A stretch of DNA of 64,000 nucleotides, from positions 1 to 64,000 of the forward strand of contig NZ_BMRX01000005.1 in NCBI RefSeq assembly GCF_014648855.1. Reading direction: 5' to 3'. The notes below the pieces were generated by a model. It saw only the letters and a list, made by a program, of their open reading frames with translations, made no database searches and was not told the DNA's origin. The position numbers and the translations under genes were made by a program. Every line of letters begins with the position of its first letter. The stretch's first letter is position 1. This document shows, one piece after another, positions 48,236 through 57,493 of the stretch. This stretch comes from Streptomyces parvulus (GTDB lineage: Bacteria > Actinomycetota > Actinomycetes > Streptomycetales > Streptomycetaceae).

Positions 48236-50812
48236 GTGCCTGGCACAAACCTGACTCGCGAAGAGGCGCGGCAGCGGGCGACGCTGCTGAGCGTCGACTC
48301 GTACGAGATCGATCTCGACCTCACCGGCGCGCAGGAGGGCGGCACCTACCGGTCCGTGACCACGGTGCGCTTCGACGTCGCGGAGGGCGGTGGCGACTCC
48401 TTCATCGACCTGGTCGCGCCGACCGTCCACGAGGTGACGCTGAACGGCGACGCCCTCGACGCGGACGAGGTGTTCCAGGACTCCCGCATCGCCCTGCCGG
48501 GGCTGCTGCCGGGCCGCAACATCCTGCGCGTGGCCGCGGACTGCGCGTACACCAACACCGGCGAGGGCCTGCACCGCTTCGTCGACCCGGTGGACGACCA
48601 GGCGTACCTGTACACGCAGTTCGAGGTGCCGGACGCCCGCCGGGTGTTCGCGTCCTTCGAGCAGCCGGACCTCAAGGCGACCTTCCGGTTCACCGTGAAG
48701 GCACCCGAGGGCTGGACGGTCATCTCCAACTCGCCGACGCCCGAACCAAAGGACGGCGTCTGGGCCTTCGAGCCGACCCCGCGCATCTCGTCGTACATCA
48801 CGGCGCTGATCGTCGGCCCGTACCACTCGGTGCACAGCGTGTACAAGAGGGACGGGCAGTCCGTGCCGCTCGGCATCTACTGCCGCCCCTCGCTGGCCGA
48901 GCACCTCGACTCGGACGCGATCTTCGAGGTGACCCGGCAGGGCTTCGACTGGTTCCAGGAGAAGTTCGACTACGCGTACCCGTTCAAGAAGTACGACCAG
49001 CTCTTCGTGCCGGAGTTCAACGCGGGCGCGATGGAGAACGCCGGCGCGGTGACCATCCGGGACCAGTACGTCTTCCGGTCCAAGGTGACGGACGCGGCGT
49101 ACGAGGTGCGGGCGGCGACGATCCTGCACGAGCTGGCGCACATGTGGTTCGGCGACCTGGTCACCATGGAGTGGTGGAACGACCTGTGGCTGAACGAGTC
49201 GTTCGCCACCTACGCCGAGGCCGCCTGCCAGGCCGACGCGCCCGGCTCGAAGTGGCCGCACTCGTGGACGACGTTCGCCAACCAGATGAAGACCTGGGCG
49301 TACCGGCAGGACCAGCTGCCGTCCACGCACCCGATCATGGCGGACATCAACGACCTGGACGACGTGCTCGTCAACTTCGACGGCATCACGTACGCCAAGG
49401 GCGCGAGCGTGCTCAAGCAGCTCGTCGCGTACGTCGGCGAGGACGCGTTCTTCCGGGGCGTGCAGGCCTACTTCAAGCGGCACGCGTTCGGCAACACGCG
49501 CCTGTCCGACCTGCTCGGCGCGCTGGAGGAGACCTCCGGCCGGGACCTGAAGACCTGGTCGAAGGCGTGGCTGGAGACGGCCGGCATCAACGTGCTGCGC
49601 CCGGAGATCGAGACGGACGCGGACGGAGTCATCACCTCCTTCGCCGTCCGCCAGGAGGCCCCCGCGCTGCCCGCCGGCGCCAAGGGCGAGCCCACCCTGC
49701 GCCCGCACCGCATCGCGATCGGCGCCTACGACCTCGGCGCCGACGGCCGGCTGGTGCGCGGCGACCGGATCGAGCTGGACGTCGACGGCGAGCGGACGGA
49801 CGTACCGGAGCTGGTGGGCCGGGCCCGCCCGGCGGTGCTGCTCCTGAACGACGACGACCTGTCGTACGCCAAGGTGCGCCTGGACGAGCAGTCCCTCGCG
49901 GTGGTCACCGAGCACCTCGGCGACTTCACCGAGTCGCTGCCGCGCGCGCTGTGCTGGGCGTCGGCCTGGGACATGACCCGGGACGCGGAACTCGCCACCC
50001 GGGACTACCTCTCCCTGGTCCTGTCCGGCATCGGCAAGGAGTCCGACATCGGCGTCGTGCAGTCGCTGCACCGCCAGGTGAAGCTGGCCATCGACCAGTA
50101 CGCCGCCCCGACCGCCCGCGAGACGCTGCTCGCCCGCTGGACCGAGGCCACGCTGGCCCATCTGCGCGCGGCCGAGGCGGGCAGCGACCACCAGCTGGCG
50201 TGGGCGCGGGCGTTCGCCGCGACGGCGCGGACGCCGGAGCAGCTGGACCTGCTGGACGCGCTGCTGGACGGCACGCAGACCATCGAGGGACTGGCCGTCG
50301 ACACCGAGCTGCGCTGGGCGTTCGTCCAGCGGCTCGCGGCCGTGGGCCGGTTCGGCGGCTCGGAGATCGCGGCGGAGTACGAGCGGGACCGGACCGCCGC
50401 CGGTGAGCGCCACGCGGCCACCGCGCGTGCCGCCCGGCCGACCGAGGCGGCCAAGGCGGAGGCCTGGGAGTCGGTCGTGGAGTCCGACAAGCTGCCGAAC
50501 GCCGTGCAGGAGGCGGTCATCGCCGGCTTCGTCCAGACCGACCAGCGCGAGCTGCTGGCGTCGTACACGGAGCGGTACTTCGAGGCGCTGAAGAGCGTCT
50601 GGGACTCCCGCTCGCACGAGATGGCGCAGCAGATCGCGGTCGGCCTGTACCCGGCGGTGCAGGTCTCGCAGGAGACCCTGGACCGCACGGACGCCTGGCT
50701 GGCCTCGGCCCAGCCGAACGCGGCCCTGCGCCGGCTGGTCTCGGAGTCCCGTTCGGGCATCGAGCGCGCCCTGCTGGCCCAGGCCGCGGACGCGGCGGCG
50801 GCCGGCGAGTAG
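48236..50812 (+). CDS. pepN: Aminopeptidase N (M1 family)
   Basis: An 858-residue zinc aminopeptidase. GAMENAGAVTI exopeptidase motif; His298-E-L-A-His302 and Glu321 are the zinc ligands in HELAHMWFGDLVTMEWWNDL; a C-terminal ERAP-type helical domain follows. Closest in layout to the main Streptomyces PepN. GTG start at 48236 follows GAGGAG. Its upstream paralogue at 37456-40026 is about 10 kb away on the same strand. Both likely take part in intracellular peptide recycling. Confidence 0.95.
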   Translation: MPGTNLTREEARQRATLLSVDSYEIDLDLTGAQEGGTYRSVTTVRFDVAEGGGDSFIDLVAPTVHEVTLNGDALDADEVFQDSRIALPGLLPGRNILRVAADCAYTNTGEGLHRFVDPVDDQAYLYTQFEVPDARRVFASFEQPDLKATFRFTVKAPEGWTVISNSPTPEPKDGVWAFEPTPRISSYITALIVGPYHSVHSVYKRDGQSVPLGIYCRPSLAEHLDSDAIFEVTRQGFDWFQEKFDYAYPFKKYDQLFVPEFNAGAMENAGAVTIRDQYVFRSKVTDAAYEVRAATILHELAHMWFGDLVTMEWWNDLWLNESFATYAEAACQADAPGSKWPHSWTTFANQMKTWAYRQDQLPSTHPIMADINDLDDVLVNFDGITYAKGASVLKQLVAYVGEDAFFRGVQAYFKRHAFGNTRLSDLLGALEETSGRDLKTWSKAWLETAGINVLRPEIETDADGVITSFAVRQEAPALPAGAKGEPTLRPHRIAIGAYDLGADGRLVRGDRIELDVDGERTDVPELVGRARPAVLLLNDDDLSYAKVRLDEQSLAVVTEHLGDFTESLPRALCWASAWDMTRDAELATRDYLSLVLSGIGKESDIGVVQSLHRQVKLAIDQYAAPTARETLLARWTEATLAHLRAAEAGSDHQLAWARAFAATARTPEQLDLLDALLDGTQTIEGLAVDTELRWAFVQRLAAVGRFGGSEIAAEYERDRTAAGERHAATARAARPTEAAKAEAWESVVESDKLPNAVQEAVIAGFVQTDQRELLASYTERYFEALKSVWDSRSHEMAQQIAVGLYPAVQVSQETLDRTDAWLASAQPNAALRRLVSESRSGIERALLAQAADAAAAGE

Positions 50813-50826
50813 CGGTCTCCCACGGC

Positions 50827-50871
50827 GCCGGGGGCGCCCGGGACCGAACGCCGGTCCGGGGCGCCCCCGGC
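50827..50871 (+). terminator. Terminator of pepN
   Basis: GCCGGGGGCGCCC pairs perfectly with GGGCGCCCCCGGC; an inner GGACC/GGTCC stem extends it. Confidence 0.85.
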
Positions 50872-50922
50872 CGTTCTCGGCGGCTCCGCGCCCCGCGACG
50901 GCCCCGCGGCCGGCGGCCGCGC

Positions 50923-51825
50923 TCAGGTGCGGGCGTCCGCCGCCGTGCGGAGCGCGGTGAGGACCGTCGCGACGGTGGCGGCCTCCGCCGCGCCCCGGCG
51001 CACGGCCGCGACCACGTGCCGGACGGGGCGGTCGGTGCGCAGTTCGCGCATCGTCACGCCGTCGCGCGGCACGGCGGCCATGCGGGGCACCAGGGCCACG
51101 CCCATGCCCGCCTCGACCATCGCGAGGATCGCCGTCCAGCCGGCCGCCGCGTGCCCCCGGTGCGGGCGGAAGCCGGCCGCCTCGCAGGCACCGCGCGTGA
51201 TGTCGGACCAGGGGCCGCTCGTGCCGAAGATCCACGGCTCGGCGGCGAGGTCGGAGAGGCGCAGGTCCTCGGCGCGGGCCAGCGGGTGGCCGTGGGGCAG
51301 CGCGACGTCCAGGGGGTCGGCGAGCAGCGGGACACGCGTGAAGCGCGGGTCGGCGGCGCTCGGCGCCTGCGCGGCCAGCGACAGGGCGAGGTCCACCTCC
51401 CCGGCCCCCAGCAGCTCGTAGGCCTCCTGCGCCTCGGCCTCCCGCACCCGCACCGCGACCGCGGGGTGGGTGGCCCGCAGCGCGGTGACGGCCGGTACGA
51501 CGAGGGCCGGCACGGCGGTGGAGAAGGCACCGACCCGCACCTCGCCCGCCTCACCCCTTACGTAAGCGGCCAACTCGGCTTCGGCCCGCTCCAGTTGCTC
51601 GAAGACCGCCTCGGTGTGGCGCAGGACGAGGAGGGCGGCGTCGGTGAGCCGGACCCGGCGGCCCTGGGCCCGCAGCAGCTCCACGCCGAGCTGCCTGGCC
51701 AGGTTCGCCAGCTGCTGGGAGACGGCGGAGGGCGTCATGTTCAGCGCCTCGGCCGTCGCCGTCACCGTGCCCCGTTCGCGCAGCGTCCGCAGGATCTGCA
51801 GCTTGCGGATGTCCCAGTCGGCCAT
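50923..51825 (-). CDS. LysR-family transcriptional regulator
   Basis: A 300-residue regulator: N-terminal winged helix-turn-helix (VTATAEALNMTPSAVSQQLANL, about 20-41) and a C-terminal substrate-binding domain (VRVGAFSTAVPALVVPAV, VDLALSLAAQAP, MVEAGMGVALVPRM). It follows the EamA gene on the same strand by 29 bases and is probably cotranscribed with it, an unusual order because LysR genes often stand divergent to their targets. The effector is unknown. Confidence 0.9.
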   Translation of the reverse strand: MADWDIRKLQILRTLRERGTVTATAEALNMTPSAVSQQLANLARQLGVELLRAQGRRVRLTDAALLVLRHTEAVFEQLERAEAELAAYVRGEAGEVRVGAFSTAVPALVVPAVTALRATHPAVAVRVREAEAQEAYELLGAGEVDLALSLAAQAPSAADPRFTRVPLLADPLDVALPHGHPLARAEDLRLSDLAAEPWIFGTSGPWSDITRGACEAAGFRPHRGHAAAGWTAILAMVEAGMGVALVPRMAAVPRDGVTMRELRTDRPVRHVVAAVRRGAAEAATVATVLTALRTAADART

Positions 51826-51854
51826 GGCGGCAACCTATCCGCGCGCGCCTACGG

Positions 51855-52790
51855 TCACCGACGCGCCCCCGCGCCGAGGACGACGCCCCCGAGGATCAGC
51901 GCCATGCAGCCCGCCTGCGCCCAGCCGGTCGGCTCGGCCAGCAGCGCCCAGGAGAGCAGGGCGACGCACACCGGCTGGAGGTAGTAGACGACGCCGGCGC
52001 GGGACGGGCCGATCAGGGAGATCGCCCGGTTCCAGGCGAAGAAGGCCACGGCGGAGGAGGCGACGCCGACGTAGAGGAGGGCCAGGACGGTGTCCGGCTC
52101 CGGGCTGAACCCGCCCTGCACGGCGAGGCTGACGCCCTGCGCGGGCAGCAGCATGAGCGCGCCGAACAGGAACGTGGTGAACAGGAACCCGGCCCCGTCC
52201 AGCCCGGCCGGCCGGCGGCGCAGCAGCGCGCTGTACGACCCGAAGCAGCAGGCGGCGGCGATCATCCACAGGTCCCCGGCCGAGAAGCCCGCCCCGCCCC
52301 CGACCAGCAGCAGCACGCCCGCGCAGGCGACGAGCAGCCCCGTCACGCGGCGGGCGCCGAGCCGCACGCCGCCCGCCCGTTCGCAGACCGCCATCAGCAC
52401 CGGCGACGCCGCCATGATCATGCCCATGTTGGCGGCGGGGGTGGTGACGCCCGCCTGGTTGACCAGGGTGTTGTAGACCGTCACGCCGAGCAGGGAGGCG
52501 AGGAGCACGAAGCCGAGGTGGCACCGGACCAGGGCCCGTTGCCGCCAGGCCCGCCGGGCACCGAAGGGGGCCACCACCGCGAGCGCCACCGCCCAGCGCC
52601 AGAAGGCGTGCTGGACGGGCGGGACGCTGTCCCCGAGGGCGCGGGAGGCGACGAAACTGCCGGACCAGACGACGGTGGCGAGCAGGGCGAGCCCGAGCCC
52701 CAGGGCGACCGGGGCGGCGGGCGTGCCGGGGGTGGGGGCGGCGGCAGAGGTGCGAGGGGGTGTGACGGTCCGGCGGTCGGCTACGGCCAC
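51855..52790 (-). CDS. EamA/DMT-family transporter 1
   Basis: A 311-residue, ten-helix drug/metabolite exporter made of two EamA repeats (LATVVWSGSFVASRALGDSV and VASSAVAFFAWNRAISLIG). Likely exports amino acids or another metabolite under control of the adjacent LysR protein. GTG start at 52788-52790 with AAAGGA upstream. Followed on the same strand by the LysR gene. The first 25 residues are a low-complexity Pro/Ala stretch. Confidence 0.87.
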   Translation of the reverse strand: MAVADRRTVTPPRTSAAAPTPGTPAAPVALGLGLALLATVVWSGSFVASRALGDSVPPVQHAFWRWAVALAVVAPFGARRAWRQRALVRCHLGFVLLASLLGVTVYNTLVNQAGVTTPAANMGMIMAASPVLMAVCERAGGVRLGARRVTGLLVACAGVLLLVGGGAGFSAGDLWMIAAACCFGSYSALLRRRPAGLDGAGFLFTTFLFGALMLLPAQGVSLAVQGGFSPEPDTVLALLYVGVASSAVAFFAWNRAISLIGPSRAGVVYYLQPVCVALLSWALLAEPTGWAQAGCMALILGGVVLGAGARR

Positions 52791-52824
52791 GGAGGTCCTT
52801 TCACTGGTCGGCGATCCTGTGCGG

Positions 52825-53784
52825 CTACCGTCGCAGGCCGGAAACCGTCAGGTCCATCGAATCTTTCCGACCATTCCTTGAAGAGGAACTGAAAGATGGG
52901 GCCGTCACCACCTTCCCGGCCGGCTCCCCGCGCGGCGCGAGCTGCCCCGCGAGCGTCGCCCCGAACGCCAGCGCCATGCCGATCAGTTGCACCGGCGTCA
53001 GCGTCTCGCCGAGCGCCGCCCAGCCGACGACGGCGGCGGTCAGCGGGGAGAGCGGGCCGAGGAAGGTGACCTGGGTGGCGGAGAGCCGGCCGATGCCGCG
53101 GAACCAGAGCCAGTACGCCACCGCCGTGTTGGCCAGCGCCAGGTAGAGGTAGCCGCCGGCCGCCGGGGCGTCGAGGGCGGGCGGGGCACCCTCGGCCAGG
53201 AGGGCGACCGGCGCGATGAGCAGCCCGCCCGCGGTCAGCTGCCAGCCGGTGAGGGCGAGCGGGCCCACCCCGTCGGGGCGCCCCCAGCGGCTGGTGAGCA
53301 CGGTGCCGGTGGACATGGACGCGGCAGAGGCGAGGGCGGCCAGCGCGCCGAGCGCGTCCAGCTCCCCGGCCGACCGCAGCACGACCAGGCTGACGCCGAA
53401 CGCGGCGGCGACGGCGGTGAGCACCGCACGCGTGGGGGGCCGCTGCCCGAGCAGGAGGGCCGACAGACCGACCACGAAGAGCGGTCCGACCGAGCCGACG
53501 ACGGCCGCCATGCCGCCCGGCAGCCGGTAGGCGGAGAGGAACAGCAGCGGGAAGAAGGCGCCGATGTTCAGCGCGCCCAGCACCGTCGCCTTCCACCACC
53601 AGGCGCCGTGCGGGCGCACCCGGGCCAGGGCCAGGAGCAGCAGACCGGCGGGCAGGGCGCGGGCCAGAGCGGTGAACAGCGGGCGGTCGGGCGGCAGGAA
53701 CTCGGTGGTCACGGCGTAGGTGGTGCCCCAGGAGACGGGGGCGAGGGCGGTGAGCGCTATGAGGGCGGGACGACCAGTTCGCAT
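52825..53784 (-). CDS. EamA/DMT-family transporter 2
   Basis: A 319-residue, ten-helix exporter with two EamA repeats (ALAPVSWGTTYAVTTEFLPP and YLALANTAVAYWLWFRGIGR), close to the YdcZ/PecM-like group. The C-terminal 30 residues (PSFSSSSRNGRKDSMDLTV) are a polar tail that may be partly a frame extension into the leader of the next gene. It is divergent from the MarR regulator with 78 bases between, an arrangement typical of a MarR-controlled efflux gene. Confidence 0.87.
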   Translation of the reverse strand: MRTGRPALIALTALAPVSWGTTYAVTTEFLPPDRPLFTALARALPAGLLLLALARVRPHGAWWWKATVLGALNIGAFFPLLFLSAYRLPGGMAAVVGSVGPLFVVGLSALLLGQRPPTRAVLTAVAAAFGVSLVVLRSAGELDALGALAALASAASMSTGTVLTSRWGRPDGVGPLALTGWQLTAGGLLIAPVALLAEGAPPALDAPAAGGYLYLALANTAVAYWLWFRGIGRLSATQVTFLGPLSPLTAAVVGWAALGETLTPVQLIGMALAFGATLAGQLAPRGEPAGKVVTAPSFSSSSRNGRKDSMDLTVSGLRR

Positions 53785-53791
53785 GACACTA

Positions 53792-53830
53792 ACTTACTAC
53801 TAAGCAAGTTTCCGTCAAGCTACTTTCTTG
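53792..53830. promoter_or_regulatory. AT-rich operator region between EamA2 and marR
   Basis: ACTTACTACTAAGCAAGT (53792-53809) is an imperfect 18-bp palindrome, and CAAG-N7-CTTG (53816-53830) a second inverted repeat. This AT-rich island between divergent genes fits a MarR autorepressor site. Confidence 0.5.
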
Positions 53831-53862
53831 CGGTCGAGTGGAATCCGGCCGATACTCGTGCC

Positions 53863-54384
53863 ATGACCGAGCACCCCGAGCCCTCTCCCGTGCCGCGCAA
53901 GGACCCCGTCGACGCGATCGTCGACCAGTGGGCGCGGGTGCGGCCCGATCTGGACACGGCCGCCATGGAGGTGTTCGGCCGCGTCTTCCGGCTGGCCCGC
54001 GCGATGGGCGACCGGATGGAGAAGGCGTACGCGCGCTTCGGGATCTCGCGCGGGGAGTTCGACGCATTGGCGACCCTGCGCCGGTCCGGCGAGCCCTACA
54101 CGCTCTCGCCGCGGCAGCTCTCGGCCACGCTGATGCTCACCACCGGCGGCATGACCGGCCGGCTGGACAAGCTCGAACGGGCGGGGCTGCTGCGCCGCTC
54201 CCCCGACCCGCACGACCGCCGGGGTCTCCAGGTCACGCTCACCGAGCGGGGGCTGGAGCTGATCGACGAGGCCGTCGGCGCGGGCCTCGCCGTCCAGACG
54301 GAGGCCCTGTCCGCCCTCGACGCTGCGCAGGCCGCCCAGGTGGCCGGTCTGCTCCGGGACCTGCTCGCGGGCACCGAGGAGTAG
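53863..54384 (+). CDS. MarR-family transcriptional regulator
   Basis: A 173-residue winged-helix regulator: helices AMGDRMEKAYARFGISRGEF, recognition region LSPRQLSATLMLTTGGMTGR, and wing RRSPDPHDRRGLQVTLTERG. Dimerises through the terminal helices. The divergent EamA2 gene and the shared inverted-repeat region make it the likely repressor of that exporter. The ATG at 53863 has only a weak ribosome-binding site. Confidence 0.9.
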   Translation: MTEHPEPSPVPRKDPVDAIVDQWARVRPDLDTAAMEVFGRVFRLARAMGDRMEKAYARFGISRGEFDALATLRRSGEPYTLSPRQLSATLMLTTGGMTGRLDKLERAGLLRRSPDPHDRRGLQVTLTERGLELIDEAVGAGLAVQTEALSALDAAQAAQVAGLLRDLLAGTEE

Positions 54385-54400
54385 CGGGCCCCGCGCACGG

Positions 54401-54446
54401 CGAAGGGCGCCGCCCCGTCACAGGTGTGCGGGGGCGGCGCCCTTCG
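54401..54446. terminator. Bidirectional terminator after marR
   Basis: Sixteen paired bases (left arm CGAAGGGCGCCGCCCC) around a 14-base loop, between marR and the convergent small gene. Confidence 0.82.
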
Positions 54447-54465
54447 GTGAAAGCGTTGCGGGGGG

Positions 54466-54765
54466 TCAGGCCTTCGCGGCGGCCTTCGCCTTCGGCTTGC
54501 CCTTTGCCTTGGCCTTGGTGCCGGGGGTGAGCACCCGGTGCTCCGGCTTGGACCGGTCCAGGGCCACCACCAGACCGGCGATGATCGCGAACAGGGCGAG
54601 CGGGGCCAGGACGTAGTAGCCCAGCGTCTCGATCACGCTCAGGCCGGTGCCGGGGTCGTCGCCGTCGTCGCGGGTCAGCGCGAGCGCGGGGGACGACATG
54701 AGCAGCATCATCAGCGTCGTACCGGCTGCCAGGGCGCCGGCGCGCAGGGCGTTCTTCTTGTCCAC
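54466..54765 (-). CDS. Small membrane protein with signal anchor and basic tail
   Basis: A 99-residue protein: N-terminal hydrophobic segment ALAAGTTLMMLLMSSPALAL that could be a signal peptide (cleavage after ALA), an acidic loop DDGDDPGTGL, a second helix (YYVLAPLALFAIIAGLVVAL) and a tail of Lys/Ala repeats (TKAKAKGKPKAKAAAKA). Similar proteins are conserved near malQ in Streptomyces as I recall. GTG start at 54763-54765, no strong ribosome-binding site. Function unknown. Confidence 0.8.
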   Translation of the reverse strand: MDKKNALRAGALAAGTTLMMLLMSSPALALTRDDGDDPGTGLSVIETLGYYVLAPLALFAIIAGLVVALDRSKPEHRVLTPGTKAKAKGKPKAKAAAKA

Positions 54766-54846
54766 GGTGCAAAGTTAGCGAACGGCCGCCGGGACCGCGC
54801 GCCCGGGGTGCCCGTACGGGGTCCGATCTGCACACGGCCGCGCGGC

Positions 54847-56958
54847 TCACCCGTGCCGGTGGCCGCCCTGCTCCCGTACGGCGTCGATCAGGGCGTGCAG
54901 ACGGGGGGAGGCGGCCAGGTCCTCCAGGGTCACCGGGCGCCCGTCCGCGTCGGCCACGGGGAGCCGCCAGTTCGGGTACTGGTCCCAGGTGCCGGGCAGG
55001 TTCTGCGGGCGCCGGTCCCCGACGGCGTCCGGGAGCCAGATGCCGACCATGCGGGCCGGGGTGCGCAGCAGGAAGCGGTGCACGGCCTGGATCTCCGCCT
55101 CCTCGGCGGGGGTTCCGGCGTCCCCGCCGGTGCCGTCGAGCAGTCCGAGCCGGGCCAGGACCTCCAGCCACTCGGCGGTGTCCGCGGCGGCCTCCGCGCG
55201 TTCCACCTCCAGCGGGCGGGTGAGCAGGCCGAGGCGGTCGCGCAGTTCGACGTGTTCGCCGGTGAGGCGGGCGGCGGTGGACGGCAGGTCGTGGGTGGTG
55301 GCGGTGGCCAGGCAGTCGGCGCGCCACCGCTCCGGGGGCAGCGGACGCCCGTCGCCGGTCCAGTCGCGCTCGAACCAGAGCACCGAGGTGCCGAGCACGC
55401 CGCGCTCGCGCAGCGCCTCGCGCACGCCGGGCTCGACGGTGCCCAGGTCCTCGCCGATGACGACGGCGCCGGCCCGGGTGGCCTCCAGGACCAGGACGGC
55501 GAGCATGGCCTCGGCGTCGTAGTGGACGTACGTGCCCTGGGTGGGCGGGTGGCCCTCGGGGACCCACCAGAGCCGGAACAGGCCCATGACGTGGTCCACG
55601 CGCAGCGCGCCCGCGTAGCGGAAGAGCCCGCGCAGGAGAGCGCGGAAGGGCGCGTACCCGGAGTCGGCGAGGCGGTCGGGGCGCCAGGGCGGCAGGCCCC
55701 AGTCCTGGCCGAGGGCGTTGAAGGCGTCGGGGGGCGCCCCCACGGACATGCCGCGGGCGAAGTGGTGCCGCTGGGCCCAGGCGTCGGCGCCGCCCGGATG
55801 CACGCCGACCGCGAGGTCGTGCACGATCCCGACCGGCATGCCGGCCTCGCGGGCGGTGTGCTGGGCGGCGGTGAGCTGGGTGTCGGTGAGCCAGGTGAGC
55901 CGGGAGTGGAAGTCGACGCGGTCCATCAGCTCGGTGCGGGCGCGGTCGGTGGCAGCGGAGCGGGGGTCGCGCAGCTCTTCGGGCCAGCGGTGCCAGTCGG
56001 GGCCGTGCACCTCGGCGAGCGCGCACCAGGTGGCGTGGTCCTCCAGGGCGGTGCCCTGCTCGGCGAGGTAGTCGCAGTAGGCGGCGCGGCGGCCGGGGCC
56101 GAGGGGGACCTCGTGGAGCAGGTCGAGCGCCCCGCGCTTCAGCTCCCAGACGGCGTCCCGGTCGATGAGGGCGCCGTCGTCCAGTACGGCGGCGCGCAGC
56201 CGGTCTGCCTCCCGGGCGAGCGTCCTGGCGCGCTCGGGGTCGGTGACGTACGCGTACTCGGGCACGTCCTCGACGCGCAGGTGCACGGGGTCGGGGAACC
56301 GGCGCGAGGAGGGCCGGTACGGGGAGGGGTCGGAGGGGGCGCCGGGCACGGCCGCGTGCAGCGGGTTGACCTGGACGAACCCGGCGCCGAGGGCGCGTCC
56401 GGCCCAGTCGGCCAGTTCGCGCAGGTCGCCGAGGTCGCCCATGCCCCAGGAGCGGCGGGAGAGCAGCGAGTAGAGCTGCACGAGGAGCCCGTGGGAGCGG
56501 CCGGGAGGCGCCGGCAGCCGGTCGGGCGCGACGATCAGGTGCGCCCGCGCGGTGCGGCCGTCCGGGGCGGTGGCGGTCAGCCGGTGGACGCCGGGCGGCA
56601 GCCGCCCGGCGTCCTCGCGGCTCTCGCCCTGCTCGGTGTCGACGCGCAGCCGGGTGCCTTCCGGCAGCGCCGCGAGGGCGGCCGGTTCGGGGCCGCCGCT
56701 CCAGACGACGACGGTGGGCGGCAGCAGCCGGGCGCGCAGTTCGCCCTCGCGGGCGTCCAGGGCGGCGCGTACCGCCACGGGCGTGCTCGTGTCCACGTCG
56801 AGCGCGGCCAGCGCGAGGGTCACGGCGGTGGCCGAGGCCGGGACCGTGCGGTCCGGGGAGGGGCGGTAGGAGGTGGCGACGCCGTGCAGGGCGGCGAGCC
56901 TGGTCAGATCCTCGGGAAGGTCCTCGGCGGGGGGCTCGGCCGGCCCGGCTGCTGGCAT
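54847..56958 (-). CDS. malQ: 4-alpha-glucanotransferase (amylomaltase)
   Basis: A 703-residue GH77 enzyme that transfers glucan segments between maltooligosaccharides. N-terminal actinobacterial extension of about 150 residues, then the barrel with the nucleophile Asp455 in LRVDHVMGLF, the acid/base Glu503 in GEDLGTVEPG, and the transition-state Asp in THDLPST. The start ATG at 56956-56958 lies nine bases after the stop of the repeat-protein gene, so the two are probably cotranscribed. Used in glycogen/maltose metabolism; no glg or mal genes adjoin in the window. Confidence 0.94.
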   Translation of the reverse strand: MPAAGPAEPPAEDLPEDLTRLAALHGVATSYRPSPDRTVPASATAVTLALAALDVDTSTPVAVRAALDAREGELRARLLPPTVVVWSGGPEPAALAALPEGTRLRVDTEQGESREDAGRLPPGVHRLTATAPDGRTARAHLIVAPDRLPAPPGRSHGLLVQLYSLLSRRSWGMGDLGDLRELADWAGRALGAGFVQVNPLHAAVPGAPSDPSPYRPSSRRFPDPVHLRVEDVPEYAYVTDPERARTLAREADRLRAAVLDDGALIDRDAVWELKRGALDLLHEVPLGPGRRAAYCDYLAEQGTALEDHATWCALAEVHGPDWHRWPEELRDPRSAATDRARTELMDRVDFHSRLTWLTDTQLTAAQHTAREAGMPVGIVHDLAVGVHPGGADAWAQRHHFARGMSVGAPPDAFNALGQDWGLPPWRPDRLADSGYAPFRALLRGLFRYAGALRVDHVMGLFRLWWVPEGHPPTQGTYVHYDAEAMLAVLVLEATRAGAVVIGEDLGTVEPGVREALRERGVLGTSVLWFERDWTGDGRPLPPERWRADCLATATTHDLPSTAARLTGEHVELRDRLGLLTRPLEVERAEAAADTAEWLEVLARLGLLDGTGGDAGTPAEEAEIQAVHRFLLRTPARMVGIWLPDAVGDRRPQNLPGTWDQYPNWRLPVADADGRPVTLEDLAASPRLHALIDAVREQGGHRHG

Positions 56959-56967
56959 CTGTGACCT

Positions 56968-57267
56968 CTACGACCTCGTCGGTTCGGGAACGGCGAAGGA
57001 GGGGCCGCCCTGCTCGGGCACGTCGGCCGTCAGCTCGGGCGAGGACTCACTGGTCAGCGGCACGGCGTCGGCGAACGGCGACTCGCTGGTCAGAGGCTCG
57101 GCGTCGGGCAGCGGAGGTTCGCTGGTCAGGGGGGTCTCGGCGCAGCTGCCGGTGGCGCCGAAGACGCAGTAGTGCGGGGTCGCGGAGGCGGCGGAGGGCT
57201 CGGCCCAGGGTGTGGACGGCTCCGCCACGGGTTTGGAAGGGGCCGGGAGCAGGAGGGGTGCAGCCAC
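56968..57267 (-). CDS. Unrecognised 99-aa polypeptide with 12-residue repeats and two cysteines
   Basis: Starts VAAPLLLPAPSKPVAEPSTP from a GTG at 57265-57267 with the excellent ribosome-binding site AAAGGAG seven bases upstream, which decides that this is real. After a Pro/Ala/Ser-rich leader comes HYCVFGATGSCAETPLTSEP, with the only two cysteines eight residues apart, then three imperfect repeats of PLTSESPFADAV type. The DNA repeat unit is 36 bases. No signal peptide, membrane helix or known family is seen. The gene is immediately upstream of malQ. The composition could suit a modified peptide precursor or a disordered surface protein; neither is shown. Confidence 0.65.
   Translation of the reverse strand: MAAPLLLPAPSKPVAEPSTPWAEPSAASATPHYCVFGATGSCAETPLTSEPPLPDAEPLTSESPFADAVPLTSESSPELTADVPEQGGPSFAVPEPTRS
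57023..57134. repeat. About 36-bp tandem repeats inside the two-cysteine gene
   Basis: Three imperfect units each containing tcgctggtcag or ctggtcag encode the PLTSE repeats; the spacing is 36 bases. Confidence 0.6.
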
Positions 57268-57493
57268 GGAGATCTCCTTTGGTTCGGGCTGTGTTACCAA
57301 CACGCTTTTGACGGGTTACGGCGCCCCCTACCCAGAAGACGGGCGGACAGGCGCATTGGTACTCACAACGTGTCCCTGGTCACATCTCATGACTTCCAAT
57401 TACCCATGATCCGGGTGAAAGCAATCCCCCGACCGCCGGGCCGGATCTCCCCTACCCTGACCCTGTGGACCCCTGCACAACCGGAGGAGCCCT

